A stretch of DNA of 9,332 bases. Origin: Verrucomicrobiales bacterium (GTDB taxonomy: Bacteria > Verrucomicrobiota > Verrucomicrobiia > Verrucomicrobiales > V1-33). This document shows positions 1-6,804 of this stretch, piece by piece (positions within the stretch are counted from its first letter, which is position 1; every line of letters starts with the position of its first letter). A program made the translations under genes and the position numbers. Below the pieces are notes generated by a model. The model did no database searches. It was not told where the DNA came from and worked only from the letters and a program-made list of their open reading frames with translations. The stretch is taken from positions 1 through 9,332 of the forward strand of contig JALRGB010000528.1 of NCBI GenBank assembly GCA_023253575.1, in the 5' to 3' direction.

Positions 1-33
1 GGACTGTCTGCATCTGGTTTTTGGGAGTTTATG

Positions 34-80
34 GAGGCGCCGAGCTGGGGCTCGGCGTTCCCGGGAGCGCCGACCGCTCG
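34..80. repeat. GC-rich hairpin with a repeated GCGCCGA unit
   Basis: A perfect 8-bp inverted repeat is visible: CGCCGAGC at 38-45 pairs with GCTCGGCG at 50-57 around the loop TGGG. The unit GCGCCGA recurs 30 bp later (37-43 and 67-73), each copy preceded by GGAG or GGAGG. This hairpin-plus-repeat layout looks like a dispersed intergenic repeat or the terminator of a gene left of the window; no clear T-tract follows. Whether it is dispersed cannot be told from one copy. Confidence 0.4.
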
Positions 81-111
81 CGGATGGCTGACGGGCCGGC
101 AAGGCACAGCG

Positions 112-184
112 GGAGGTGAGGGTTTGATATCCTCCGAAAACGAGCATGATGACCGCTGCCACAACGGGGAACGGGCTCGGAGGA
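112..184 (+). promoter_or_regulatory. structured leader with two competing stems upstream of the receptor gene
   Basis: TCCTCCGA at 130-137 pairs perfectly over 8 bp with TCGGAGGA at 177-184. The same CCTCC (131-135) can instead pair with GGAGG at 112-116 across a 14-nt loop, so the two stems exclude each other. This is the geometry of a switchable leader. I tested it against the cobalamin riboswitch, common before TonB receptors, and did not find its conserved B12-box or GCCACTG core. A candidate promoter at 199-227 would start transcription after this element, which would argue against an RNA role. Function is inferred only. Confidence 0.25.
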
Positions 185-198
185 GTGAGTTCCGACGG

Positions 199-227
199 TA
201 GACAAAAAATGCTAAGAAATCTTTAAC
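199..227 (+). promoter_or_regulatory. candidate sigma70-type promoter of the receptor gene
   Basis: TAGACA (199-204, 5 of 6 to TTGACA) is followed by a 17-bp spacer and TTTAAC (222-227, 4 of 6 to TATAAT). Transcription would start near 234, giving a very short untranslated leader before the ATG at 250. No Shine-Dalgarno is seen between 227 and 250. Based on consensus matching by eye only. Confidence 0.3.
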
Positions 228-249
228 CCCCAACGTTCTCCAAGCCGCC

Positions 250-2352
250 ATGCTGACAAAAGTACCACTGTTGCTCGTGCTCGCCGCCACTACGGTGGTA
301 GCGCAGGACCTGCTCGACCCGGTCGTAGTGACGGCCACGCGGTCCGCTCTTCCCGCCCGCACGGTGCCGTATACCACGTCGCTCCTCGATTCCGAATTTC
401 TTAGCGAACAGTCGCCGCGGACATTGCCCGACGCCCTCCGATACGTCCCGGGCGTCTTCGTACAAAAAACGACCCACGGGCATGGGTCACCGTTCATCCG
501 GGGTTTTACCGGGCGCCAAAACCTGCTGATGGTGGACGGGGTGCGCCTCAATAACTCCACGTTCCGCGGCGGTCCGGTCCAGTATTGGAATACGATAGAT
601 CCACTCAGTATCGATCACATCGAAGTGATAAAAAGTCAGGGATCAGTTCAGTACGGTTCGGATGCGGCGGGGGGAACGGTCAACAGCTTCACCAAATCAT
701 CCCGTTTTCTGGATGAACCTGCGGGCCGCGGCTTCGGGGGAGGATCGGCCTTTTATGAATACCGGACGAATGGCGAGGGCAGTTCTATTGGTCGCCTCGA
801 AGTTGATGCGGGAATTGGCGGGACTTTCGGGGTGCTGCTGGGCGTCTCGGCCAAAGACTACGGCGACATCGAGTCCGCGGCCATCGGACGCATGAAGAAT
901 ACTGGCTATCCCGAGCAAAATCTGGACATGCGCTTTGACTGGGCCGTCTCGCCTGAATCGACCGTGACCTTGGCCACCTATCACACGAATCAGGACGACA
1001 TTTCGCGATGGCACCGGACGCTCGATAATCCCGGATGGATCGATGGAGGACGGGTGGCGGCCCCTGGTCGGTGGCAGGAAAACATCTTTGATCAGGAACG
1101 CTCGCTTACATTCCTCCGGTATGCCGGCAGTGATTCGCAGGACGGTGCGGCCGTCACTCAGTGGAACGCCACGCTTTCTTACCAAACCACCGATGAGTCG
1201 GAATTTCAAAACCGTTTTCCGGAGCGGCTGAAATCGAATTCCAGCGTGCTGCGCCAGAGCTCGATTGGCGTCGACACGATTGGGGTCGATCTGGGGCTCG
1301 AGTCGCCGGCGGGCCCGGGATCATGGATCTATGGATTTGATGTGTATCATGATACGGTAGAGACGGCTGGCTATCGATCTGATTTTATGGGCGGTTCTCG
1401 TACAGAAAACCTGCCGTTGGCGGATGATTCCGACTACACGTTGTTCGGTGTCTATTCTCAATATGCATGGCGTCCGGTGGAGCGTTTCGAAGTCACTGGC
1501 GGCGTGCGCTATTCGTATGCGGAAGCGATGCTGGGTCGGTTTGAGGGTGGGGGCGATGAGACTCGGCATTGGGATGATGTGGTGGGATCGTTGCGCGGGA
1601 TTTATACCCTAACGGATCGCTGGAGCCTTTATGGGGGAGTTTCGCAAGCGTTCCGAGCGCCGAACCTTGACGACTTGAGCGGTAATCTGACCGCGAAATC
1701 CGGTGGGAACGTGGCTGGCGATCCGGACGTTAATCCAGAACACTATCTGACCAGCGAACTCGGTCTGCGCGGTCAGGCGGAGACCGTCTCGGGTAGTGTG
1801 GCGGGATTTTACACGCAGGTTGATGACTTGATTATTCCGGCATTCACCGATGCCAGCATGGGGACATCGATTGCCACTAATGCGGGAGATGCGGTGGTGT
1901 ATGGGGTCGAGGTGGAAGCGGCCTGGAGGTTTCTTCCGCAGTGGACACTTTCGGGTTTTGCCGCCTGGCAGGATGCGCGGACCCAGTCGGCGGTTGTGTT
2001 GGATCGTCCGTTTGTCGACAAACCTCATTCGCGTCAGCTGCCATTTTCTGGCTCGCTCGCGCTGCGTTGGAATGACGGCTCCGGAAAGTTCTGGGCTGAG
2101 GCGCGCGTGCTCGGCGCCACCAAGGAAGACCGCATCACCGCGGAGGATCAAGCCGCCGATGATCAACGAATTCCTGCCGGAGGGACCCCAGGGTATTTGG
2201 TCGCTTCGCTGCGCGCCGGCTGGCAGGTCAACTCTCATCTCGATCTGACGTGTAGCCTAGAAAACCTCACGGACGAAGACTATCGGATCCATGGATCCGG
2301 TCAAAATGAAGCCGGTCTCGGCGGCGTCGTCAGCGTCAAAATGAAATGGTAG
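250..2352 (+). CDS. TonB-dependent outer-membrane receptor
   Basis: A 700-aa protein with complete receptor architecture; it should import a scarce ligand across the outer membrane using TonB/ExbBD energy. Residues 1-19 are a Sec signal peptide (hydrophobic run, cleavage after VVAQ). A TonB-box-like stretch, DPVVVTATR, is at 23-31. The plug domain spans roughly 35-150, with LPDALRYVPGV, IRGF, MVDGVRLNN and IEVIKSQGSVQYGSDAAGG all typical. The rest is the beta-barrel. FRAP is at 468-471 and an NPEH at 495-498 sits where heme receptors carry NPNL. The C-terminus has LENLTDEDYRIHG and ends on tryptophan, as expected for Bam recognition. The plug resembles hemoglobin/heme receptors, but FRAP-like boxes also occur in vitamin B12 and siderophore receptors. 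No transport, TonB or iron gene is next to it, so the substrate is open. It stands alone on the plus strand, converging with the gene at 2401-3069. The ATG at 250 is chosen because it places the signal peptide correctly. Confidence 0.96.
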   Translation: MLTKVPLLLVLAATTVVAQDLLDPVVVTATRSALPARTVPYTTSLLDSEFLSEQSPRTLPDALRYVPGVFVQKTTHGHGSPFIRGFTGRQNLLMVDGVRLNNSTFRGGPVQYWNTIDPLSIDHIEVIKSQGSVQYGSDAAGGTVNSFTKSSRFLDEPAGRGFGGGSAFYEYRTNGEGSSIGRLEVDAGIGGTFGVLLGVSAKDYGDIESAAIGRMKNTGYPEQNLDMRFDWAVSPESTVTLATYHTNQDDISRWHRTLDNPGWIDGGRVAAPGRWQENIFDQERSLTFLRYAGSDSQDGAAVTQWNATLSYQTTDESEFQNRFPERLKSNSSVLRQSSIGVDTIGVDLGLESPAGPGSWIYGFDVYHDTVETAGYRSDFMGGSRTENLPLADDSDYTLFGVYSQYAWRPVERFEVTGGVRYSYAEAMLGRFEGGGDETRHWDDVVGSLRGIYTLTDRWSLYGGVSQAFRAPNLDDLSGNLTAKSGGNVAGDPDVNPEHYLTSELGLRGQAETVSGSVAGFYTQVDDLIIPAFTDASMGTSIATNAGDAVVYGVEVEAAWRFLPQWTLSGFAAWQDARTQSAVVLDRPFVDKPHSRQLPFSGSLALRWNDGSGKFWAEARVLGATKEDRITAEDQAADDQRIPAGGTPGYLVASLRAGWQVNSHLDLTCSLENLTDEDYRIHGSGQNEAGLGGVVSVKMKW

Positions 2353-2359
2353 CCCTCTG

Positions 2360-2383
2360 CTGCCGACCCGGTCGCCCGGGCAG
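2360..2383. terminator. short GC-rich hairpin between convergent genes
   Basis: CCCGG (2367-2371) pairs with CCGGG (2376-2380) around TCGC, and flanking CTG/CAG (2360-2362, 2381-2383) could extend it across a bulge. It lies in the 48-bp gap between the receptor stop and the convergent gene's stop, where a bidirectional terminator would be expected. There is no T-tract on either side, so the call is weak. Confidence 0.25.
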
Positions 2384-2400
2384 ACCTCGAGGCCGCATGA

Positions 2401-3069
2401 TTAATCGGCCGGCCTGTTGGCTTCCTCGATGGATTTGACCAACTCTCCAACAGCGCCAGAGAGCGGGTGTCCGCTGGTGCTGGCAATCTCGCGCGCGGCC
2501 GGAAGAATGGCGGCCGGATCCCGGTACATCAAATCATCCAGAATCACCGTGTGCACAGACTCGGGAAGGTCCGCTCGGACAGCTAGCTGCTTTATGTCCT
2601 GATCATAGTCACCGTCGTCGGTGAAAACGAGCGCCTGCGTGATGGCGTTGACCCGTGCTTCTATCGGAGTCTGTGCGTCGGAGGCAATACTGGCGAGTTT
2701 CTGCCCGAGTTGACGGTCGGGCAGATGGTCGTTGTTCAGTAGCTCTGTAAGATGGGCCTGCCACAATTCAGCGGAGCGCGCGGCGGTGGCGGTTTCGGCG
2801 TCCCCCCACTGGTTTTCCTCGCTGCTGCGGCTGGCCATCGCTGCGGTCCTGTCTGGAATCGCGGTCGGAGTGAATGGCGGTCGGGGCGGGCGGGCCGGGG
2901 GTGCGGCTGGCGTCACTGTCTCTAGGTCGGCGGAGTCGCCGGCGGAGCCGAGGCGTGGGTGGTAGACGAGTTCCGCGACCGCGACGAGTAGGCCGGTGAC
3001 GGCGATGAAGGGTAGAGGGAATGGTTTCATGAGCGGGCTCAGGAGGCGAGGGAGGGTGGCAAGAATCAT
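2401..3069 (-). CDS. membrane-anchored protein with proline-rich linker and helical C-terminal domain
   Basis: A 222-aa protein with no named family that I recognise. A hydrophobic segment at about residues 18-36 (PFIAVTGLLVAVAELVY) should be a signal anchor or uncleaved signal. A linker at about 50-73 is rich in Pro, Ala and Thr (AAPPARPPRPPFTP), typical of a periplasmic spacer. The remainder, about 95-218, is alpha-helical, with repeated helix-turn-helix-like stretches reminiscent of HEAT repeats, though too short to assign. The start ATG overlaps the stop of the upstream diheme cytochrome gene in an ATGA (3066-3069), indicating co-translation and a shared role. An internal Met at residue 14 (codon at 3028-3030) would give a more usual anchor beginning MKPFPLPF, so the true start is uncertain. 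The likely topology places the helical domain outside the inner membrane, where it could hold or scaffold the cytochrome; that is inference. Confidence 0.8.
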   Translation of the reverse strand: MILATLPRLLSPLMKPFPLPFIAVTGLLVAVAELVYHPRLGSAGDSADLETVTPAAPPARPPRPPFTPTAIPDRTAAMASRSSEENQWGDAETATAARSAELWQAHLTELLNNDHLPDRQLGQKLASIASDAQTPIEARVNAITQALVFTDDGDYDQDIKQLAVRADLPESVHTVILDDLMYRDPAAILPAAREIASTSGHPLSGAVGELVKSIEEANRPAD

Positions 3070-4784
3070 TCAGTAGCGACCGCGACCGTGGATTTCAGCG
3101 GTTTTCCGTTGCTGCTGGGGCGGGCAGCCCAGTCGAGCAGGATGTTGTAGTCGTAGGTGCGATCGGCGGGCAGAGTAGGAGCCGTTAGATTGTCTATTTT
3201 GTCATAGACGTTTGACGGGGGTGTCAAGACGGCGTCTTTGCCGAAGATGTAGTCCTGATCCTCGACGATGGTGCGGTAGGCTTTGTTCAGGCTCATGGCG
3301 CGCGCGGGTGACGGCGTGATCAGGTCGTAGACGTCCTTGGCGGCGGCGATTTTTTCCTTGGCCACGGTTCCGTCGGGGTTGAACCAGCGGGCGGCCATTT
3401 CCTCGTTGTTACGGAATTCGCTACCACCTTCAGCACGGGTGAGATAGAGCTCGATCTCGCCGACGGTTTCGCCCTTAGTGGGTGCGTCGGCCATGCCTTG
3501 CAGATCGATATAGCCCCAGCCTTTGGCTCCGTCGAGCTTGCGGGGAAAGCTGAAGGTTTTGTCGATGCTGGATCCGACAGAATTGTGGCAGCCCATGCAG
3601 GAAAAGTTTTCTTCGTGGGTCAGGAATCGCAGGCGTCCTTTTCGATCCTCAATAAACCCTTGAATGGCCCAGCCGTTTCCGTTGTCGAGACCATGTTGTT
3701 GGATACTGGTGTAGCCGGGCAAGTTTCCCGCTTCTTTCTCATTGGCTTCCAACTGATATTTTCGAGCGTACATCGACTTTCCGTAGGGTTGGACTTTCCA
3801 CATGTAGCGCACTTCTTTCATGCGTGTGGAGCCGCCGATTCGGCCATTCTTGTCCACGCCGAGGTAGCGTACGGTATGGAGAAACTCGGTGCCGGCCGGA
3901 TAGAGGTGGGTGTCAAAAAAGGTGCCTTCAGCGGCGCCTGCCCACGCTGTTTGCGCATGAACCGCATGGGAGATCATCATCTGACCGTCGCCATCGAGGT
4001 CCCGGCCCGTCAGGCGTTCATCGACTGGCAGTGAACTGATCGACGTCACTCCTTTGATCGTGGCCTCGAGAATGGCCAGATTGGCTTTGTAGACATCGCG
4101 GGAATACTGGCCGTCCTTGCTCGTTCGAAACGGGGCGGGTAGCCGGATCATGACATCGTCGGTGGCGCCGTTGGTCGGCCAGAATGTGCTTGGAAATGGT
4201 TTATAATTGAAGGCTACCCAGTGGCTGCCGTCTTTGGCGAAGCCCTCCGCATCGAAGGCTTCGGCTCCCAGTTGCAGGTTTTGCAGATCGGGAATGTATC
4301 CTTTGAATCCTTTCTCCTCGAGGCGACCCGGCAGCTCGGAGTAGTTGTCCTGATTGACATAACTCTGAATTTCTTCGTCGCTGATGGCGGCGATACGCGA
4401 TTGTCTGTCTTCGAAGAGGTTCTTCCAGTGATTGGTCATGCCGACGTCGCTGAAGCTGTAAGCGGCTTGGAGATCGCGGTCGTTCATTTTGTTTTCCCGC
4501 TCCGGGATTTGGTCCTGATGGCACACATAACAGGGATTGGCCTTCGCTTCGGTACGGGTATAGCACTGGGGAGGCACCACGGCTTCGGCGTTATACAGAG
4601 TGTTGACCGGATGAGTGTCAGGAATCATTGGTAGCACGTCGTCCGATGTGCTAAGGTACTCGATCAGTTCCTGATAAACTGGTTTTGATTCGGCCGCGGT
4701 GTCTGGCTGGAGAATGATGATGGGCAGGACAAGGGCGCAGCGTAAAAATGGCAGCATGGTGCAGGAGCGGGGAAATCGGGGCAT
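3066..4784 (-). CDS. large exported protein with two c-type heme sites
   Basis: A 572-aa protein from the chosen start. Two CxxCH motifs bind covalent heme: CYVCH at residues 85-89 (codons 4518-4532) and CMGCH at 396-400 (codons 3585-3599). A signal peptide precedes them, with a basic n-region (MPRFPR), hydrophobic VLPIIIL and probable cleavage near DTAA-ES. An acidic DLDGDG loop at 262-267 resembles a calcium-binding EF-hand loop. The spacing of about 311 residues between hemes does not fit diheme cytochrome c peroxidases, and I do not recognise a named family; the middle section (WVAFNYKPFPSTFWPTNG) looks like a conserved substrate or fold domain. It should act in the periplasm as an electron carrier or oxidoreductase with unknown partner. 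It is translationally coupled to the anchored protein downstream. Starts are ambiguous: ATG 4845-4847 extends the frame but lies in the loop of a strong hairpin and gives an atypically long n-region, although AAGGA sits 9 nt upstream of it; ATG 4755-4757 is also possible. Confidence 0.85.
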   Translation of the reverse strand: MPRFPRSCTMLPFLRCALVLPIIILQPDTAAESKPVYQELIEYLSTSDDVLPMIPDTHPVNTLYNAEAVVPPQCYTRTEAKANPCYVCHQDQIPERENKMNDRDLQAAYSFSDVGMTNHWKNLFEDRQSRIAAISDEEIQSYVNQDNYSELPGRLEEKGFKGYIPDLQNLQLGAEAFDAEGFAKDGSHWVAFNYKPFPSTFWPTNGATDDVMIRLPAPFRTSKDGQYSRDVYKANLAILEATIKGVTSISSLPVDERLTGRDLDGDGQMMISHAVHAQTAWAGAAEGTFFDTHLYPAGTEFLHTVRYLGVDKNGRIGGSTRMKEVRYMWKVQPYGKSMYARKYQLEANEKEAGNLPGYTSIQQHGLDNGNGWAIQGFIEDRKGRLRFLTHEENFSCMGCHNSVGSSIDKTFSFPRKLDGAKGWGYIDLQGMADAPTKGETVGEIELYLTRAEGGSEFRNNEEMAARWFNPDGTVAKEKIAAAKDVYDLITPSPARAMSLNKAYRTIVEDQDYIFGKDAVLTPPSNVYDKIDNLTAPTLPADRTYDYNILLDWAARPSSNGKPLKSTVAVATE

Positions 4785-4833
4785 GACGGTCAGAAGGTTA
4801 AACGGAAATGAGACAGTGATCCTTTCGTAGGAA

Positions 4834-4861
4834 AAGGACGGCCCCATGCGGGGACGTCCTT
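4834..4861 (-). terminator. 12-bp hairpin, probable terminator of the PhoX-like gene
   Basis: Arms 4834-4845 and 4850-4861 pair at 11 of 12 positions (one G/A mismatch at 4841/4854) around the 4-nt loop ATGC. Read on the minus strand, the stem ends in CCTT followed by TTCC, giving four consecutive T: a short U-tract. It lies 67-94 nt after the PhoX-like stop. It could also act as an attenuator in front of the diheme cytochrome gene. Confidence 0.6.
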
Positions 4862-4889
4862 CGGGTAACCCAAAACGTCGGCGATGACT

Positions 4890-4915
4890 GGACGGGCCTC
4901 TAGGTTGGCCCGTCC
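4890..4915 (-). terminator. perfect 9-bp hairpin just after the PhoX-like stop
   Basis: GGACGGGCC (4890-4898) pairs perfectly with GGCCCGTCC (4907-4915) across an 8-nt loop. It begins 12 nt beyond the stop codon at 4928-4930. No U-tract follows on the minus strand, so it is either part of a double terminator with the hairpin at 4834-4861 or a transcript-end stabiliser. Its arms share the GGACGG core with that neighbour hairpin. Confidence 0.5.
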
Positions 4916-4927
4916 GTCTGTGCGCGA

Positions 4928-6481
4928 TTACTGGTTGGTGATCGTGCGGAAGCGGCCGCGCTTCAGCGACTTGATGAAGTCCTGATTTGGGATGTTCGCG
5001 AGGTTGAACGTCCAGACCGCATCACCCATTCCGTTCGGCACCGCACTGAGGTTGGTGCTGCTTGGGTGCTGTACACAGATGTGGAATTCGGTCGGATCCG
5101 CTGGATTGAAGATCATGCCGGTCGCTTCCGATCCGCTAACACGCAGGCTCAAGAAGTGATCGAGCGACTCGGCCACGCCATTGTTGTCCACATCGCGGAC
5201 GAACCACGTGTCGCCGCCGGCGGATCCGCCGTTTGGATTATCTTCGATCACATAAATGTTGCCAGCGGCGTCGATCGCGAGGTTGTCAGGCGAACCGAGG
5301 GAGCCGGTGGTAGCAGGGTGGCCCACGTTTTTGGGGGTCAAGTTGGACACCAGAGTGCGCACGATGGCTTGCCCACCTTTGCCGGCACCTTTGTTTGTGT
5401 TGAGGATTTCGATGGAGAGGACCTTGTTTTCGGACGTGGCCGTGATGTACAAGACTTCGTTGCCATTGGCTAGACGACTGACCACCATGTCTTCTGGACG
5501 GCCGAAGGGAGTGGCCTTGGCGTCATCAGCCGCTGGACGGCCACCCATCGTGTTGCTGTTGGTGCGGGGGTCGTTGGTCGGGCCGTTGCGGAATGGGTCG
5601 GTGATCCCGGGAAGAGGTACGCCCAGCTTGTCGGTGAGGGGGACCCACGTGGCTGCGCCTTCACGAGTCGCCGTGACGTTGGCTCCTTCATTCCAGTTGG
5701 CGGCTGGGACGCCGCCGGTGGAAATGAAATTATCCACACTCAGCACGAAGACTTGGCCAGGCTTGGTGAAATCCTGATGATCGCTCAAGACAAGCTTGTA
5801 GATCGATCCAGAGTTCCATTCGTCGATAAAGTAAATCGTGTTTTTGTACTGGTAGCTGAAGTTGATGCCTTCATGCGAAACATTGGGAATCCGGTTCAAC
5901 TCGCGGATCTGAATGTCCTGTGGATCGGCCATCGGATTGAGCACCTCGATCACACGGCCCTCACCGGCCCATTCTTCGGCCAAGAAAAGCGTATTCTGCG
6001 GCGTCCAGCGGCACGGGTCAAAAGCACCCCAGTCGTTCGTCCAGTTGCCGGTCAGACCGCCTTGGTCTCCCGCGAAAAGCACTTCTGCCTTGTTTTCGTA
6101 GATGCTGTATCGGGTCACTCCCGCGCCCACCGGCGACTCATGGGGAATGAAAAGATGAGTGCCGGCTGGATTGGCCGCCAGCATGTCGAACATCGAAGCC
6201 GAAGTGGCGTTGTTTCCAGTCAGAGCCGAGGCTCTGACGATTGATTGGCCTGGGCTGAGCACCGCGTTTTCCACCTCGGCGAGGCTCACCCAGTTGATTT
6301 GCAGAAGCCCTTCCGGAGCGACGAAGGGAGCGCTTAGTTCCTCGAGAGCGTTCGGGGCGACGACGGGTGCTGACTCGGTCAGCGGTGTGAACCAGAGATT
6401 CGTTCCCGCATGGAGGGCGGGCGCCGCCAGCAGACTGGCGCTCATGGCAGCGTGGTTTTTCCAGTGACTGATTCGTTTCAT
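4928..6481 (-). CDS. exported PhoX-like (DUF839) beta-propeller protein, putative phosphatase
   Basis: A 517-aa protein. Family members include PhoX, a periplasmic alkaline phosphatase using calcium and iron that releases phosphate from organic esters. Evidence is a propeller-like series of motifs: DPCRWTPQNTLFLAEEW (Cys157, matching in place the PhoX iron-ligand cysteine region, normally NCAGG-TPWGT-CEE), SHEGINF (His203, Glu204), TIYFIDEWNSGSIYKL, SPDNLAIDAAGNIYVIED, and near the end EATGMIFNPADPTEFHICVQHP, the counterpart of the closing PhoX blade. It is shorter than usual PhoX proteins and the cysteine region is divergent, so catalysis is not assured; a lactonase- or other propeller-type role remains possible. 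The signal peptide MKRISHW...APALHA has KR but no clear twin-arginine, unlike canonical Tat-exported PhoX. The ATG at 6481 is preferred over an in-frame TTG at 6505, because it puts the basic n-region at the start. A long leader and AT-rich promoter region precede it. Confidence 0.82.
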   Translation of the reverse strand: MKRISHWKNHAAMSASLLAAPALHAGTNLWFTPLTESAPVVAPNALEELSAPFVAPEGLLQINWVSLAEVENAVLSPGQSIVRASALTGNNATSASMFDMLAANPAGTHLFIPHESPVGAGVTRYSIYENKAEVLFAGDQGGLTGNWTNDWGAFDPCRWTPQNTLFLAEEWAGEGRVIEVLNPMADPQDIQIRELNRIPNVSHEGINFSYQYKNTIYFIDEWNSGSIYKLVLSDHQDFTKPGQVFVLSVDNFISTGGVPAANWNEGANVTATREGAATWVPLTDKLGVPLPGITDPFRNGPTNDPRTNSNTMGGRPAADDAKATPFGRPEDMVVSRLANGNEVLYITATSENKVLSIEILNTNKGAGKGGQAIVRTLVSNLTPKNVGHPATTGSLGSPDNLAIDAAGNIYVIEDNPNGGSAGGDTWFVRDVDNNGVAESLDHFLSLRVSGSEATGMIFNPADPTEFHICVQHPSSTNLSAVPNGMGDAVWTFNLANIPNQDFIKSLKRGRFRTITNQ

Positions 6482-6512
6482 AAGATTCGATGAAGCAGGT
6501 TGCAAGTTTAGG

Positions 6513-6570
6513 GGTCAGCCGGGCACCAGAGTGATGACCGACGGCGCTTTCATTGCCCCTCATTCGTCGG
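6513..6570 (-). promoter_or_regulatory. structured 5' leader of the PhoX-like gene
   Basis: On the minus strand, CCGACG (6570-6565) pairs with CGTCGG (6543-6538) over a 21-nt loop containing AGGGG, and GGTCA (6539-6535) pairs with TGACC (6517-6513), enclosing a small CAC/GTG stem (6531-6533 with 6524-6526). The two main stems share positions 6538-6539, so they compete. The loop AGGGG is complementary to CCCCT just downstream (minus strand, 6514-6510), allowing a pseudoknot. The region 6482-6660 has no recognised gene. No known riboswitch class was recognised. Confidence 0.25.
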
Positions 6571-6649
6571 CTCTGCATGATTCGCTTCGCAACAATATTG
6601 CCAGATAACATCACGTCCCTATGAGAGACGCAATATGTGGTTCGTCCCA

Positions 6650-6800
6650 TTTAACAAATTTAATAGAATATTATTTACTTACATTTATATTGTCATTTAT
6701 ATATAATAATCAACGATTTAACAAAAAGTAAGAATGTATTACGTTTAAAATGTGACGAAAAAGTATTATTTTTCCTATCTAAAGAAATACCTATTTGAAG
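6650..6800. other. AT-rich intergenic island
   Basis: Positions 6661-6780 contain only 22 G or C in 120 bases (18%), in sharp contrast with GC-rich genes on both sides. It includes the direct repeat CATTTATAT at 6682-6690 and 6694-6702 and a perfect TATAAT on the plus strand at 6702-6707 (preceded 18 bp upstream by a weak CTTACA). ATGTGAC occurs at 6750-6756 and 6803-6809, 53 bp apart, about five helical turns. It reads as a regulatory or nucleoid-protein-binding region, not a gene. Confidence 0.6.
6668..6696 (-). promoter_or_regulatory. candidate promoter of the PhoX-like gene
   Basis: On the minus strand ATGACA (6696-6691, 5 of 6 to TTGACA) is followed by exactly 17 bp and TAATAT (6673-6668, 4 of 6 to TATAAT). 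Transcription would start near 6661, leaving a leader of about 180 nt before the ATG at 6481. In DNA this AT-rich such matches arise by chance, so the call is moderate at best. Confidence 0.4.
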
Positions 6801-6804
6801 GGAT

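Noticed and set aside
1..198. Plus-strand frame open from the left edge to a TAG at 196-198
   Set aside because: It runs through the hairpin and repeat region, has no domain-like features and ends in low-complexity Arg-rich sequence; more likely chance openness in GC-rich DNA.
100..210. Cobalamin riboswitch before the TonB receptor
   Set aside because: The conserved GCCACTG core and B12 box were looked for and not found; only generic stems are present.
6138..6650. Minus-strand frame extending through the PhoX-like leader
   Set aside because: Most of it overlaps the PhoX-like gene in another frame, and the translated leader shows no recognisable protein feature.
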